DNA of 64,000 nucleotides. Origin: Planctomyces sp. (GTDB taxonomy: Bacteria > Planctomycetota > Planctomycetia > Planctomycetales > Planctomycetaceae). The DNA is taken from NCBI GenBank assembly GCA_016795105.1, contig JAEUIH010000018.1, positions 5,491 to 69,490 of the forward strand, given 5' to 3'. Within the stretch, counting starts at the first letter, position 1. Every line of letters starts with the position of its first letter. A model generated the notes under the pieces. It worked only from the letters and a program-made list of their open reading frames with translations. It made no database searches and had not been told where the DNA came from. Shown here in pieces: positions 6,497 to 15,470 of this stretch. The translations under genes and the position numbers were made by a program.

Positions 6497-8701
6497 ATGT
6501 GCCTGATCCGCCTGTTAAGAACTTCTGCCCTCACCACGGCAGTCATCGCCGCAGTGCTGATTCCCACCGCCTTCCTGGCTGACGCCGCGGAAAAACAAAG
6601 AGTCCCCTGGACAACATCCCGTGTCACGGGTTATCCCGATCCACCGCTTCCCTGGCGAGCTGTGAAGATCTACGACCAGCTGAAGGTTTCTCAGCCGGTC
6701 TACATCCGAGCTGAACCGGGAACAAACCGAATGCTGATCGTGGAGCACAAAGGAGACTGGCCGGAGCCCGGGGGCATTCGAGTCTTTGAAGACAGGCCCG
6801 ATGTTGGACTCAGCAAGCCCCTGCTCCAGTATGACCGGTTGATCTATGGATTCTGCTTCCACCCGAACTATGAAGCCAACGGCCATCTGTTTGTAATCAG
6901 CAACGGCCCGATGGATAAAGACAATAAACAGAATCGGATCAGCCGCTTCACTGTGGCCCGAACAGCAGAAGGCGACATCGTACCTGACAGCGAACTCGTT
7001 GTTCTCGAATGGGACTCAAACGGCCACAACGGCGGCGACCTCGCATTTGGTCCTGATGGCTTTCTCTACTGCCCGACCGGTGATGGAACGAGCGATAGTG
7101 ACACATTGGAAACCGGTCAGGGACTGAACGACCTGCTAGCAGTGATGATTCGGATCGATGTTGATCACCCCGACACAGACCGGCCCTACTCTATCCCTCC
7201 GGACAATCCGTTTGTGAATACACCCGGAGCCCGTCCTGAAATCTGGGCATATGGATTTCGCAATCCATGGCGCATGGACTATGACCATCAGTCGAATCAG
7301 CTGTGGGTCGGACAAAACGGCCAGGATCTCTGGGAACAGGTTTATCTGATTCGAAAAGGAGAAAACTATGGATGGAGCGTACAGGAAGGCAGCCATCCGT
7401 TTTATCTGGAACGTCCCAAAGGAGCCGAACCGATCGTTGCTCCGGCGGCTGAACACCATCATTCCGAATCACGCAGCCTGACGGGCGGGATTGTCTACCG
7501 GAAAGATCTCCACCCGGAACTTCAGGGATTCTTCATCTATGGCGATTACTCAACAGGAAAGATCTGGGGCATTCGTCATGATGGAACAAAAACAACCGAA
7601 CATCTGGAACTGGCTGACACCACGCTTCAGATTGCAGGCTTTGGAACAAACCATGCCGGAGATCTTCTCATCGCTGATCACGGTGGCGGACTTTATCGAC
7701 TCGAAAAAACTCCACAGGTCACTCCACCACCGTTTCCAGTAAAGCTCAGCGAAACAGGTTTGTTCGTATCGGTTCCCGAACACAAAATGGCCCAGGGTGT
7801 CGTACCGTATGAGGTCAACTCACAACTTTGGTCAGATGGAGCCCATAAGAAACGCTGGATCGCTGTACCGGGAGAAGAAAAAATCGACTACACGTCAACT
7901 CGCGGATGGAACTTCCCCAACGGCTCTGTTCTCGTGAAGAGCTTCGCGATTGACATGCATGCCGGAAATCCTGAATCTCGTAAATGGATTGAGACTCGAC
8001 TGCTGGTTCGCCAGGACAACGAATGGACCGGGTATTCCTATCGCTGGAACGAAGACCAGAGCGATGCCGTTCTTCTCGGACGCGAGCCACTGGATGCGGA
8101 ATACCTGATCGGGGATGCGTCCCAGGCAAACGGTACGACTTCACAAAACTGGCATTTCCCCGGCCGCGCTGAATGTATGGTCTGTCACTCACGTGCCGCA
8201 AACTACGTACTTGGCACATGCGAAGTGCAAATGAATCGAGATTATCAGTACGACGAAGGACCACAAAATCAAATTGAATGGCTTGCCGAACGGGGCTACT
8301 TCACCAAATCACCGGAGAAGCCCGCAGATCAACTTGAACGACTGGTGGACCCTTTCGATGAGACGCAGCCTCTTGAGTCGCGTGCACGTTCCTACCTCCA
8401 TGCGAATTGTTCGAATTGCCATATCGAGGCAGGTGGTGGCAATTCGGCATTCTCCATCGAGTTTAACACAAAGCCGGAACAAGCCAGACTGATTGATGCA
8501 ACGCCCGTTCATCAGCGATTTGCAATCGAAGATGCCAAAGTGGTTGCCAGCGGTAGCCCCGCTCGATCCATTCTCTATCATCGAATCAACCGCAGAGGCC
8601 CCGGACAGATGCCCCCTTTGGGTTCTAATCAACCGGATGTGGCGGGTGTGGACCTGATCGGACATTGGATTCGCCAGCTTCCAGCACCAACTTCACCCTA
8701 A
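6497..8701 (+). CDS. PQQ-dependent sugar dehydrogenase (glucose/sorbosone type) with di-haem cytochrome c tail
   Basis: A secreted oxidoreductase of 734 residues. ATG 6497 is chosen because AGGAGC lies just upstream and it gives a clean signal peptide (CLIRLLRTSALTTAVIAAVLIP, cleavage near ADA-AE). An ATG at 6476 is also possible. Residues ~50-430 form the six-bladed GSDH beta-propeller (GFCFHPNYEANGHLFV, GGDLAFGPDGFLYCPTGDG, EIWAYGFRNPWRMDYD, GENYGWSVQEG, LTGGIVYRK, FIYGDYSTGKIWG). The C-terminal part carries two CxxCH haem c sites: C560-C563-H564 and C638-C641-H642. Propeller-cytochrome fusions of this kind are common in planctomycetes and pass electrons from aldose oxidation to the periplasmic chain. 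Substrate is not known. Confidence 0.9.
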   Translation: MCLIRLLRTSALTTAVIAAVLIPTAFLADAAEKQRVPWTTSRVTGYPDPPLPWRAVKIYDQLKVSQPVYIRAEPGTNRMLIVEHKGDWPEPGGIRVFEDRPDVGLSKPLLQYDRLIYGFCFHPNYEANGHLFVISNGPMDKDNKQNRISRFTVARTAEGDIVPDSELVVLEWDSNGHNGGDLAFGPDGFLYCPTGDGTSDSDTLETGQGLNDLLAVMIRIDVDHPDTDRPYSIPPDNPFVNTPGARPEIWAYGFRNPWRMDYDHQSNQLWVGQNGQDLWEQVYLIRKGENYGWSVQEGSHPFYLERPKGAEPIVAPAAEHHHSESRSLTGGIVYRKDLHPELQGFFIYGDYSTGKIWGIRHDGTKTTEHLELADTTLQIAGFGTNHAGDLLIADHGGGLYRLEKTPQVTPPPFPVKLSETGLFVSVPEHKMAQGVVPYEVNSQLWSDGAHKKRWIAVPGEEKIDYTSTRGWNFPNGSVLVKSFAIDMHAGNPESRKWIETRLLVRQDNEWTGYSYRWNEDQSDAVLLGREPLDAEYLIGDASQANGTTSQNWHFPGRAECMVCHSRAANYVLGTCEVQMNRDYQYDEGPQNQIEWLAERGYFTKSPEKPADQLERLVDPFDETQPLESRARSYLHANCSNCHIEAGGGNSAFSIEFNTKPEQARLIDATPVHQRFAIEDAKVVASGSPARSILYHRINRRGPGQMPPLGSNQPDVAGVDLIGHWIRQLPAPTSP

Positions 8702-8729
8702 TGAACTCAACTCACTTCAGGAATAAGAC

Positions 8730-9593
8730 ATGAGACTGTTCTGTACAACGCTGTTCACTCGGATTCTATTCATGACAGTTCTGGCAATGGCGTTTGCTCA
8801 GAACGTTTTGCATGCCCATGAGGAGAAGAGTGAGGGGCAGGATGAAGAGATCAAGTCTCTCATACTTCCCGGCGAATCGTTTCGAGTCGACGGACACGCT
8901 GCATTCATTCTCTGGCCGGAACCGGAACACCGAAAAACGCCTCAGCCATGGGTGTTCTATGCACCGACACTGCCAGCGTATCCCGATAGCCATGAGAAAT
9001 GGATGCACGAACGGTTTCTTCAGGCTGGCGTCGCAGTTGCAGGAGTCGATGTCGGTGAAGCCTATGGAAACCCCGATGCAAATAAGGTCTTCGATGCGTT
9101 CTATCAGTTCGTGACGACTCAAAAGGGACTATCCACCACCCCTTGTCTGCTCGGACGAAGCCGAGGAGGTTTGTGGGTCACGTCATGGGCTTGCGATCAT
9201 CCCGAGAGATTTTCCGGACTTGCAGGAATCTACCCGGTCTTTGATTTCAAAACGTACCCAGGTCTTGCGAATGCCGCCCCTGCTTACATGCTCACTCCGG
9301 ATCAACTGGGCGCAAGGTCAGCCGAATTGAATCCAGTTTCGCGAATGTCTGTTCTTGCAAAGGCAAAGCTTCCCGTGTTCATCATCCATGGTGACCAGGA
9401 CACGGTGGTTCCACTGAAAGAAAACTCATTGGCATTTGTTGAAACCTATAAGGCCGCTGGTGCCTCCGACGTCATTCAACTCGTCGTTGCAGAAGGTCAG
9501 GGACACAACTATTGGGAAGGGTTCTTTCACTGCGAAGAACTTGTGACCTTTGTGATCAAACAGGCTCACTCGAATCCGGCCGGGAAACCCTGA
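8730..9593 (+). CDS. Secreted alpha/beta hydrolase (esterase/lipase-like)
   Basis: A 287-residue exported protein with a signal peptide (TRILFMTVLAMAFAQNVLHA). It has the alpha/beta-hydrolase catalytic triad: a nucleophile elbow GRSRGG (a G-x-S-x-G variant, near residue 145), Asp in IIHGDQDTVVPL (~222) and His in GQGHNYWE (~257). It follows the sugar dehydrogenase by 28 bases with a weak AGGAAT ribosome site, so the two may be co-transcribed. Both products would act outside the cytoplasmic membrane, perhaps in breakdown of sugar esters, but no substrate can be read from the sequence. Confidence 0.85.
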   Translation: MRLFCTTLFTRILFMTVLAMAFAQNVLHAHEEKSEGQDEEIKSLILPGESFRVDGHAAFILWPEPEHRKTPQPWVFYAPTLPAYPDSHEKWMHERFLQAGVAVAGVDVGEAYGNPDANKVFDAFYQFVTTQKGLSTTPCLLGRSRGGLWVTSWACDHPERFSGLAGIYPVFDFKTYPGLANAAPAYMLTPDQLGARSAELNPVSRMSVLAKAKLPVFIIHGDQDTVVPLKENSLAFVETYKAAGASDVIQLVVAEGQGHNYWEGFFHCEELVTFVIKQAHSNPAGKP

Positions 9594-9929
9594 ACTGAAG
9601 CTCGATCCCGTTGTTTGAAGAAAATTACTCAGAAAATCCAATCCGTTATGCAGTCAAGACTTGCAGCGATGCACAACACAATTCTCTGAAAACTTCAGGA
9701 ATCCCGGTACAGGAATGTCGATTTCCTGCTACAGTTGAACAGCGGTAAATCTGCCGCTTGCTAAGTTCGCCATCCAGCAGATGGCATATTCGCTCGGGTG
9801 TTTTTGTTCAAGAAGTGATGTTGTTCTGACCTGCTTCAGACGCTTCAAATCACTCACCCGCTGTCGCCGTTTTGCACGAAGCGTTGATAACGCTCGGCAG
9901 ACCGAATCCGTTTAAGGAGGATTCCTGTC
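9594..9929 (+). promoter_or_regulatory. Structured leader upstream of RRM protein gene
   Basis: No gene is visible. Three exact short hairpins occur in the 190 bases before the RRM gene: AGCGG/CCGCT at 9741-9758, GCCATC/GATGGC at 9769-9785 (loop CAGCA) and AGCGTT/AACGCT at 9880-9894 (loop GAT). A consensus-like AAGGAGG lies at 9914-9920. Small bacterial RRM proteins often have long regulated 5' leaders, as cold-shock genes do. That this leader is regulatory is inference. Confidence 0.45.
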
Positions 9930-10232
9930 TTGATCAGTATTTTTGTTGGAAACCTGTCGTATCAAACGACGGAACATGAATTGTCGTCCCTGTTTGGACG
10001 TTATGGACGCGTTTCTTCTGTCCGCATGATGTCGGACAGATCCACTGGTACCCCCAGAGGCTTCGCGTTTGTCAGTATGCCCAGCTTTGAAGATGCAGAA
10101 GAAGCCATTATTCACCTGAATGGTGCATCACTCGGCGGACGTTCACTGACTGTCAATGAAGCTCGTTCAAAGGACTCCGTGGGCGGCCCCGCGATGCCGG
10201 GTCGTAGATCTGCACTGCTGGATTCACTGTGA
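9930..10232 (+). CDS. RRM-domain RNA-binding protein (glycine-rich/cold-inducible type)
   Basis: A 100-residue protein that is almost all one RNA recognition motif. RNP2 is IFVGNLSY (residues 4-11) and RNP1 is RGFAFVSM (about 43-50), with the spacing of the family. The start is TTG at 9930, fixed by a strong AAGGAGG nine bases upstream and by the family N-terminus. The short C-terminal tail (SVGGPAMPGRRSALLDSL) is not glycine-rich. Such proteins bind single-stranded RNA and are often induced in the cold. It converges on the AmmeMemoRadiSam gene with only 36 bases between stops. Confidence 0.92.
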   Translation: MISIFVGNLSYQTTEHELSSLFGRYGRVSSVRMMSDRSTGTPRGFAFVSMPSFEDAEEAIIHLNGASLGGRSLTVNEARSKDSVGGPAMPGRRSALLDSL

Positions 10233-10268
10233 ACCACGTCTCAGGTCTGCTCTGCTCTGCATCCCTTG

Positions 10269-13200
10269 TCACTGGTTTCCAGTTTCTCCGAGCAGCATTC
10301 CGGCGTATCCAACAACTCGCCGTGTATCCTGAGTAACGCTCGCACTCGTTGCGTAACCCGTCCGCACCACTGCACCAAGCTGGTTCATGGAACGAAGAGC
10401 TTCCATGACAATGACGGCCGGTCTCAGGCCACACATGCTGATGTTGCGTCGCGTGACTGTTGAATACAACTCAGACGGATCCAGCGATTCCATGGCATTC
10501 AATGCAATCTCGTCCAACTGGCGGTTCTCCGCATCAGAGGCAAAATGATTCATGTCACTGGAGATAATCAACAGAGGCCGTGGAACCATTTCGGCAATCA
10601 CGACAGCCAGCTGCCGTCCGATTTGAAGACACTCGGCAAGATTCGCATCTCCAATCGCAATTCCCACGACTTTCGAAGCTGGTGATAATCGACGCAGCAG
10701 TGGTAACTCAACTTCGATTGCATGCTCCTGGGCGTGAGCCTCTGCATCGAAAACCAATCCATCGATTCCCTGAACGAGTGCCTCAGCGAGCCGTCGATCA
10801 GAATTAACGAATCCACCGGGCAATGCCCATCGGTCACACGGAGCGCACGCCCACTTCGCTCCATAGGGTGTATGCTTGGGGCAAATGATGATCACACTCT
10901 CAGGAATCTGAACACGGCTCAGTGTTTGAGCTGCAATCCGCCCTGAATACTTCAGTCCTGCATGCGGAACCATCACAGCAGGCCAGACAGCCGTCGCAAC
11001 TTCACCTTCCTGTCTGAAGCATTCGTCAAGTTCTCGCTCAAGTAACTCACGCGACTCGGGATAGAATCGACCGGCAAGCGCCGCTGCACGATCATTGGAA
11101 TCGTGAGATACGTCTCTCTGAGTTATGCCTGCATCGCCTGCCTGTGCCGCAAAACTAACGACCTGTATGTTTGAAGAACCAGTGCGATCTCGCTGCTGAG
11201 CAACCTTCTGCAGAAGTTCTGTGGGCGAACATTCCGGATCGAAACTCCAGTCCAGACTTCTGCCATCGAGCAGTCCCAAAGCACGCTGTCGCGGGTCGAT
11301 GCCTCTCAAGTCTGCATCCGAAAAGGTTCCGTGCATCGCCGGATCCGCAAACTCCACAACGCGCACTGAAATCTGATGAACCGTCTTTGACGAAACCTGA
11401 TGCCGCTTAAGCAGGTCTGCCACGATACGAGTCAACTCCAGCAGGCACATCTGCAGGGGAACACCACCTCGCAACTCCACTCTGGAGAAAATCAGCGGGC
11501 CCCGGAGCTCAGGTATAAGAACCTGCAGGCCGACACCATCCACAGCCGTATCAGGAAAATCACGAGGAAAAAGCAACGGCACGGCCCCACTACTGCCTGC
11601 GATGATGTTTGCGCGAGCAAACTCGGCCAGCCATTGAAGTTGAGTGTCGTTCAGTCGAAATCGTCGACTCAGACTGCCGGCCCGAATGGCCTCATGGCGA
11701 AATCCACCATCAATCAGAAGTCCCTGAAAACGAAATAACACTGATCCTGGATCCCGCCATGCCGTCAGCGGCAATCCGGCTTTGCGGCAAACAAAGTCAA
11801 GGAATGTTCGCGAATCCCATTTCTGTTCGACTGCAACCACCGGGAGCAAGAGTCCGGATTTGTTTCCGTGAACGATTCGGATTCCGTGCTTCCCAACTTC
11901 AATCGCGCCAACCCTCGCCTCTCCCGTTTCTCGCACCTCTTCGAAATTGAACAGGACGGATACATCCAGGGTGAGATAGGGCAACTCCGATGCACTCACT
12001 GCCGGAAAACGTAAATCTTCCACTGCTGTCTTCACTGCCGACTGCTTCAGGGCCGTGAGCAATGGCATCGATTCCCGCATGGAACCAATGCACCCACGAA
12101 GTTGCCGATTTCGTTTGAGCGTAACGAAAACGCCCATGACATCCAGATCGGCTGCACCAGCAAGTGACGGATCCGAAAGGTGGACTTCACGCTTTTCGAC
12201 AGTTGCAGCAACGATCTCACACGCCGCACTGTGAATCGCAGTTTTCTGTTCAGGAGTTATCCTGAGACTACGCTCCACTGCCTGTTCCTGATTCACTTCT
12301 GACACCCCATGTTTCTGTGTTCGCTGGTCTCGACTGAATTCACTAATTCTGAGCGGCATGCGCTGAGCGCCCCAGTTTCCTGGAGTCCTGTCGAAATGTC
12401 CGGGAATCAGATGATGGCACTTCCGACAGCGATTCCCATCCATCCCCCAAACACCAAGCTGATACCAGTTTCGTTCAATCAGCAGTTCACCACAACCCGG
12501 ACACCAGGTACTCTGGTTCCTGACATCATTCACATTGCCGACATATGCATATCGAATTCCGGCTTCGAGGGCCGTCTGACGTGCCATCAACAACGTTTCT
12601 GGTGGAGTCCGAGGATACTCCATCATCCGGAAGTCAGGGTGAAAGGCAGAGAAATGAACAGGGACGTCCGGACCAACACTCTCCAGAATCCAGTCACACA
12701 TACGCCGCAACTCATCCGCAGTATCATTTTCTCCCGGGATCACCAGATTCGTAATTTCAAACCAGACGTCACTCTCATGCTTCAGCCACTTCAACGTATT
12801 CAGAACTGGTTCCAGATGTGAATACGTCACCTTCTGATAAAAGTCTTCAGTAAACGCCTTCAGATCAACGTTTGCTGCATCCATGTGCTGGAAGAACACA
12901 GGTCGAGCCTCTTTGCTGATGTAGCCCGCTGTGACGGCCACCGTACGCACGCCTGCAGCACGACAGTCTTTCGCAGTTTCGATCGCATACTCCGCCCACA
13001 CGATCGGATCGTTGTAGGTGAATGCAACACTTCGACAGCCCGTTCTTATGGCCGCCTCGACAATTGTCTCGGGCAACGCCAAATCAGAGAGTCGTTCAAC
13101 TTCTCGAGACTTCGAAATGTCCCAGTTCTGACAGAACTTGCACCCCAGGTTGCAACCCGCAGTTCCAAACGAAAGTACTGACGTCCCCGGATAGAAGTGG

Positions 13201-13448
13201 TTCAGCGGCTTCTTCTCAATCGGGTCAATGCAAAACCCGGTACTCTTTCCAAATGTCGTCAGCATCATCTCTCCGCCAATGTTCTGGCGGACAAAACAGA
13301 AGCCCCGATCTCCCGGCTTGAGACTGCATTCGCGAGGACACAGATCACACACAATTCGGCTGGCCTCAACCGTCTCATGCCACCATCCAGCCTTCAGGTT
13401 ACCGTCAGCTTCCGGTACGGCAGTGGGAGGTAAATCAACACGTCGCAC
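10269..13448 (-). CDS. AmmeMemoRadiSam fusion: radical SAM (AmrS) + AMMECR1 (AmrA) + MEMO1 (AmrB)
   Basis: A single 1059-residue polypeptide joins three proteins usually encoded separately. Residues ~30-350 are an AmrS-type radical SAM enzyme with C99-x3-C103-x2-C106, an N-terminal cysteine group (C34, C37, C41, C51) and a zinc-ribbon-like end (C316, C319, C341, C344). Residues ~395-585 are AMMECR1, with LRGCIGS at 450-456 and LLLPVVAVEQ. Residues ~785-1055 are MEMO1/AmrB, with PHAG (H829), HAQEH (H905, H909), SSDMNH (H968) and MCGLRP (1005-1010). Residues ~595-770 lack a clear domain but follow the AMMECR1 layout, without the LRGCIG motif, so they may be a decayed second copy. The biochemical role of the system is unsettled. 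Domain assignments are firm. Confidence 0.93.
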   Translation of the reverse strand: MRRVDLPPTAVPEADGNLKAGWWHETVEASRIVCDLCPRECSLKPGDRGFCFVRQNIGGEMMLTTFGKSTGFCIDPIEKKPLNHFYPGTSVLSFGTAGCNLGCKFCQNWDISKSREVERLSDLALPETIVEAAIRTGCRSVAFTYNDPIVWAEYAIETAKDCRAAGVRTVAVTAGYISKEARPVFFQHMDAANVDLKAFTEDFYQKVTYSHLEPVLNTLKWLKHESDVWFEITNLVIPGENDTADELRRMCDWILESVGPDVPVHFSAFHPDFRMMEYPRTPPETLLMARQTALEAGIRYAYVGNVNDVRNQSTWCPGCGELLIERNWYQLGVWGMDGNRCRKCHHLIPGHFDRTPGNWGAQRMPLRISEFSRDQRTQKHGVSEVNQEQAVERSLRITPEQKTAIHSAACEIVAATVEKREVHLSDPSLAGAADLDVMGVFVTLKRNRQLRGCIGSMRESMPLLTALKQSAVKTAVEDLRFPAVSASELPYLTLDVSVLFNFEEVRETGEARVGAIEVGKHGIRIVHGNKSGLLLPVVAVEQKWDSRTFLDFVCRKAGLPLTAWRDPGSVLFRFQGLLIDGGFRHEAIRAGSLSRRFRLNDTQLQWLAEFARANIIAGSSGAVPLLFPRDFPDTAVDGVGLQVLIPELRGPLIFSRVELRGGVPLQMCLLELTRIVADLLKRHQVSSKTVHQISVRVVEFADPAMHGTFSDADLRGIDPRQRALGLLDGRSLDWSFDPECSPTELLQKVAQQRDRTGSSNIQVVSFAAQAGDAGITQRDVSHDSNDRAAALAGRFYPESRELLERELDECFRQEGEVATAVWPAVMVPHAGLKYSGRIAAQTLSRVQIPESVIIICPKHTPYGAKWACAPCDRWALPGGFVNSDRRLAEALVQGIDGLVFDAEAHAQEHAIEVELPLLRRLSPASKVVGIAIGDANLAECLQIGRQLAVVIAEMVPRPLLIISSDMNHFASDAENRQLDEIALNAMESLDPSELYSTVTRRNISMCGLRPAVIVMEALRSMNQLGAVVRTGYATSASVTQDTRRVVGYAGMLLGETGNQ

Positions 13449-13692
13449 GTTTCGCCTCCTTTCATTACACGATTCAGACTAGTTAATGATATCAACTCGC
13501 CGACCCAAAACCTCCCTCAGCCACACCATCAAAAACTCCCCAAACACCCCACTTTCACACATTAGGTGGGAAGATGGTCATGAGTCTCAAAAAATGTCCT
13601 ATCGAGTCTCGTAAGCAGGTCGATAAAACAACTCTGGAAGTGAGAATATTGCTCTCCGATCCGTAGTCGAAGTTTTTGCCGGTTTTCCGATT

Positions 13693-14250
13693 ATGCCAAT
13701 CCTTAAAAAAGAACCGGACATGTACCCGGACAACCTGCTCGAGGACTGGGCAGAGACTCGCGAGGATGCCAACTGGTATGCCTTCTACACAATGTCACGG
13801 CATGAGAAGGAACTGATGCGGAGGCTGAGGGCGCAAAAGATTTCTCACTACGGTCCAACAATTCAGCAGCGAAAACGATCACCACAGGGACGAATCCGTA
13901 CAAGCCACGTTCCCTTGTTTGCGGGGTACGTGTTTGTGTTTGGCAATACGATCGAACGCTACGATGCAATTGCAACCGGCTGTGTATCCCGCTGTATCGA
14001 GGTGAAAGAACACAGTCAATTACTAACCGACCTGAGAAAGATCAGCAAACTGATCACCTATGGTACCGACGTCCAGCAGGAACCAAAACCAATCGTTGGG
14101 CGTCGAGCAGTCATCAAACGAGGGGCAATGGCAGGACTCAGTGGTGTTGTGACTCTGTCTGACAGTCGACATCGTTTGACTGTCCTGGTGCACTTCATGC
14201 AGCAGGGTGCATCGGTCGTCATTGATGAAACCGATGTGGACCTCATCTGA
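13693..14250 (+). CDS. NusG/RfaH-family specialised transcription antiterminator
   Basis: A 185-residue paralogue of NusG that binds RNA polymerase. The NGN domain shows NWYAFYTMSRHEKELMRRLR (about 27-46) and a central FAGYVFVFG strand. The KOW domain is GRRAVIKRGAMAGLSGVV (about 138-155). It is longer at the N-terminus than needed, and Met10 (13720) is an alternative start. Neither start has a clear ribosome site. Specialised NusG proteins at surface-glycan loci let polymerase read through long operons. This one lies at the downstream end of the glycan locus on the opposite strand, so it would have to act in trans. I did not find a recognisable ops-type site. Confidence 0.88.
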   Translation: MPILKKEPDMYPDNLLEDWAETREDANWYAFYTMSRHEKELMRRLRAQKISHYGPTIQQRKRSPQGRIRTSHVPLFAGYVFVFGNTIERYDAIATGCVSRCIEVKEHSQLLTDLRKISKLITYGTDVQQEPKPIVGRRAVIKRGAMAGLSGVVTLSDSRHRLTVLVHFMQQGASVVIDETDVDLI

Positions 14251-14262
14251 TCAGCCATCGAA

Positions 14263-15321
14263 TCACAGAGTCCCCAGCCTCTCTCGCCGATACTTGCCGG
14301 ACTGAACTCGTTCGACCCATTCCGGATGGTCCAGATACCAGCGAACTGTCAACTCGAGTCCCGACTGGAAATCCTGCGCTGGAAGCCAGCCCAGTTCATC
14401 CCGGATCTTTGAGGCATCGATCGCGTAGCGACGGTCATGTCCTGGACGGTCTTTAACATAACGAATCAGCGATTCACACGGAGCATGAGCAAGACCGGGG
14501 CGGAGTCGATCGACGGTCTCACAAATCATCTTGACAATGCTGATATTGGCCTGCTCGTTGTTTCCGCCAACGTTGTAGCACTCGCCAATCCTGCCACCAC
14601 TCAATACCGTCTCGATCGCTGAACAGTGATCTTCAACGTACAACCAATCACGAACATTCAATCCATCCCCGTAGACAGGCAGCGGCTTGCCTTCTATGGC
14701 GTTCAGGATCATTAGCGGGATCAGCTTCTCAGGAAACTGATAAGGGCCATAGTTGTTTGAGCAGTTGGTAATCACCACAGGCAGTCCATACGTGTGGTGA
14801 TATGCTCGCACAAAATGATCTGATGCAGCCTTGCTGGCGGAATAAGGACTGTTGGGTGAATACGCCGTTTTCTCGGTAAACAGTCCGGTGTCTCCCAATG
14901 AACCGTAAACTTCATCGGTTGAAACATGCAGAAAGCGAAACAGTTCTCGCTCTTCTCCCTGCAGCGCCGCATAGTAACGCCGAACCTCTTCCAGCATCCG
15001 GCAGGTTCCCAGTACGTTTGTTTCCACAAACGTCAGTGGTCCGTCAATGGATCGGTCGACGTGAGACTCCGCCGCAAAATTCACGATTGCGGCTGGCCGG
15101 TATTCCTCGAGCAGCTTTCGAACCAGATCGCTGTCACCGATATCCCCAGTGCATAAGACATGTTGCTCAGCGGTGGCATTTGGCAATGAATCCGGGTTTC
15201 CGGCATACGTCAGCTTATCGAGATTGATGATGCGAACATCACCCCGCGCGACAGCTCGCCGAACAAAGCAACTACCAATAAACCCAGCACCACCCGTTAC
15301 CAGAACCGTCTTCAAGACCAA
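14263..15321 (-). CDS. rfbB: dTDP-glucose 4,6-dehydratase
   Basis: Converts dTDP-glucose to dTDP-4-keto-6-deoxyglucose, the second step in dTDP-L-rhamnose and related deoxysugar synthesis. The 352-residue SDR-type enzyme has the NAD-binding GGAGFIGS near the N-terminus, LDKLTYAGN, NFAAESHVDRSI, the STDEVYG catalytic segment and Y-SASKAASDH (catalytic Tyr and Lys), then YGPYQFPEKLIP and DRPGHDRRYAIDASKI. All are diagnostic for RmlB/RfbB. No rmlA, rmlC or rmlD is in the window, so the rest of the pathway must be elsewhere. It follows the PEP-CTERM gene but is separated from it by a strong terminator. Its stop is 12 bases from that of the convergent antiterminator gene. Confidence 0.95.
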   Translation of the reverse strand: MVLKTVLVTGGAGFIGSCFVRRAVARGDVRIINLDKLTYAGNPDSLPNATAEQHVLCTGDIGDSDLVRKLLEEYRPAAIVNFAAESHVDRSIDGPLTFVETNVLGTCRMLEEVRRYYAALQGEERELFRFLHVSTDEVYGSLGDTGLFTEKTAYSPNSPYSASKAASDHFVRAYHHTYGLPVVITNCSNNYGPYQFPEKLIPLMILNAIEGKPLPVYGDGLNVRDWLYVEDHCSAIETVLSGGRIGECYNVGGNNEQANISIVKMICETVDRLRPGLAHAPCESLIRYVKDRPGHDRRYAIDASKIRDELGWLPAQDFQSGLELTVRWYLDHPEWVERVQSGKYRRERLGTL

Positions 15322-15400
15322 CCCCTTGTTTTAGTCGGGACTACATGGCTTCCATTGGGACTCAATCGTGAAAATTCTGGCCAATTTCGATGCTGAAAGC

Positions 15401-15438
15401 AAAAGAAAAACCCCGGGGTGATACTTCACCCCGGGGTT
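15401..15438 (-). terminator. Strong intrinsic terminator of the PEP-CTERM gene
   Basis: AACCCCGGGGTGA at 15409-15421 pairs with TCACCCCGGGGTT at 15426-15438 around a 4-base loop. Read on the minus strand the stem is followed by GTTTTTCTTTT, so it ends leftward transcription 33 bases after the PEP-CTERM stop codon. It separates that gene from rfbB. Confidence 0.9.
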
Positions 15439-15470
15439 CATTGGACGATCGATTCGATTGTCTGGATTAA

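Noticed and set aside
12309-12821. Plus-strand ORF (170 codons) opposite the AmmeMemoRadiSam gene
   Set aside because: Antisense to the radical SAM domain, whose Cys motif and family match are clear.
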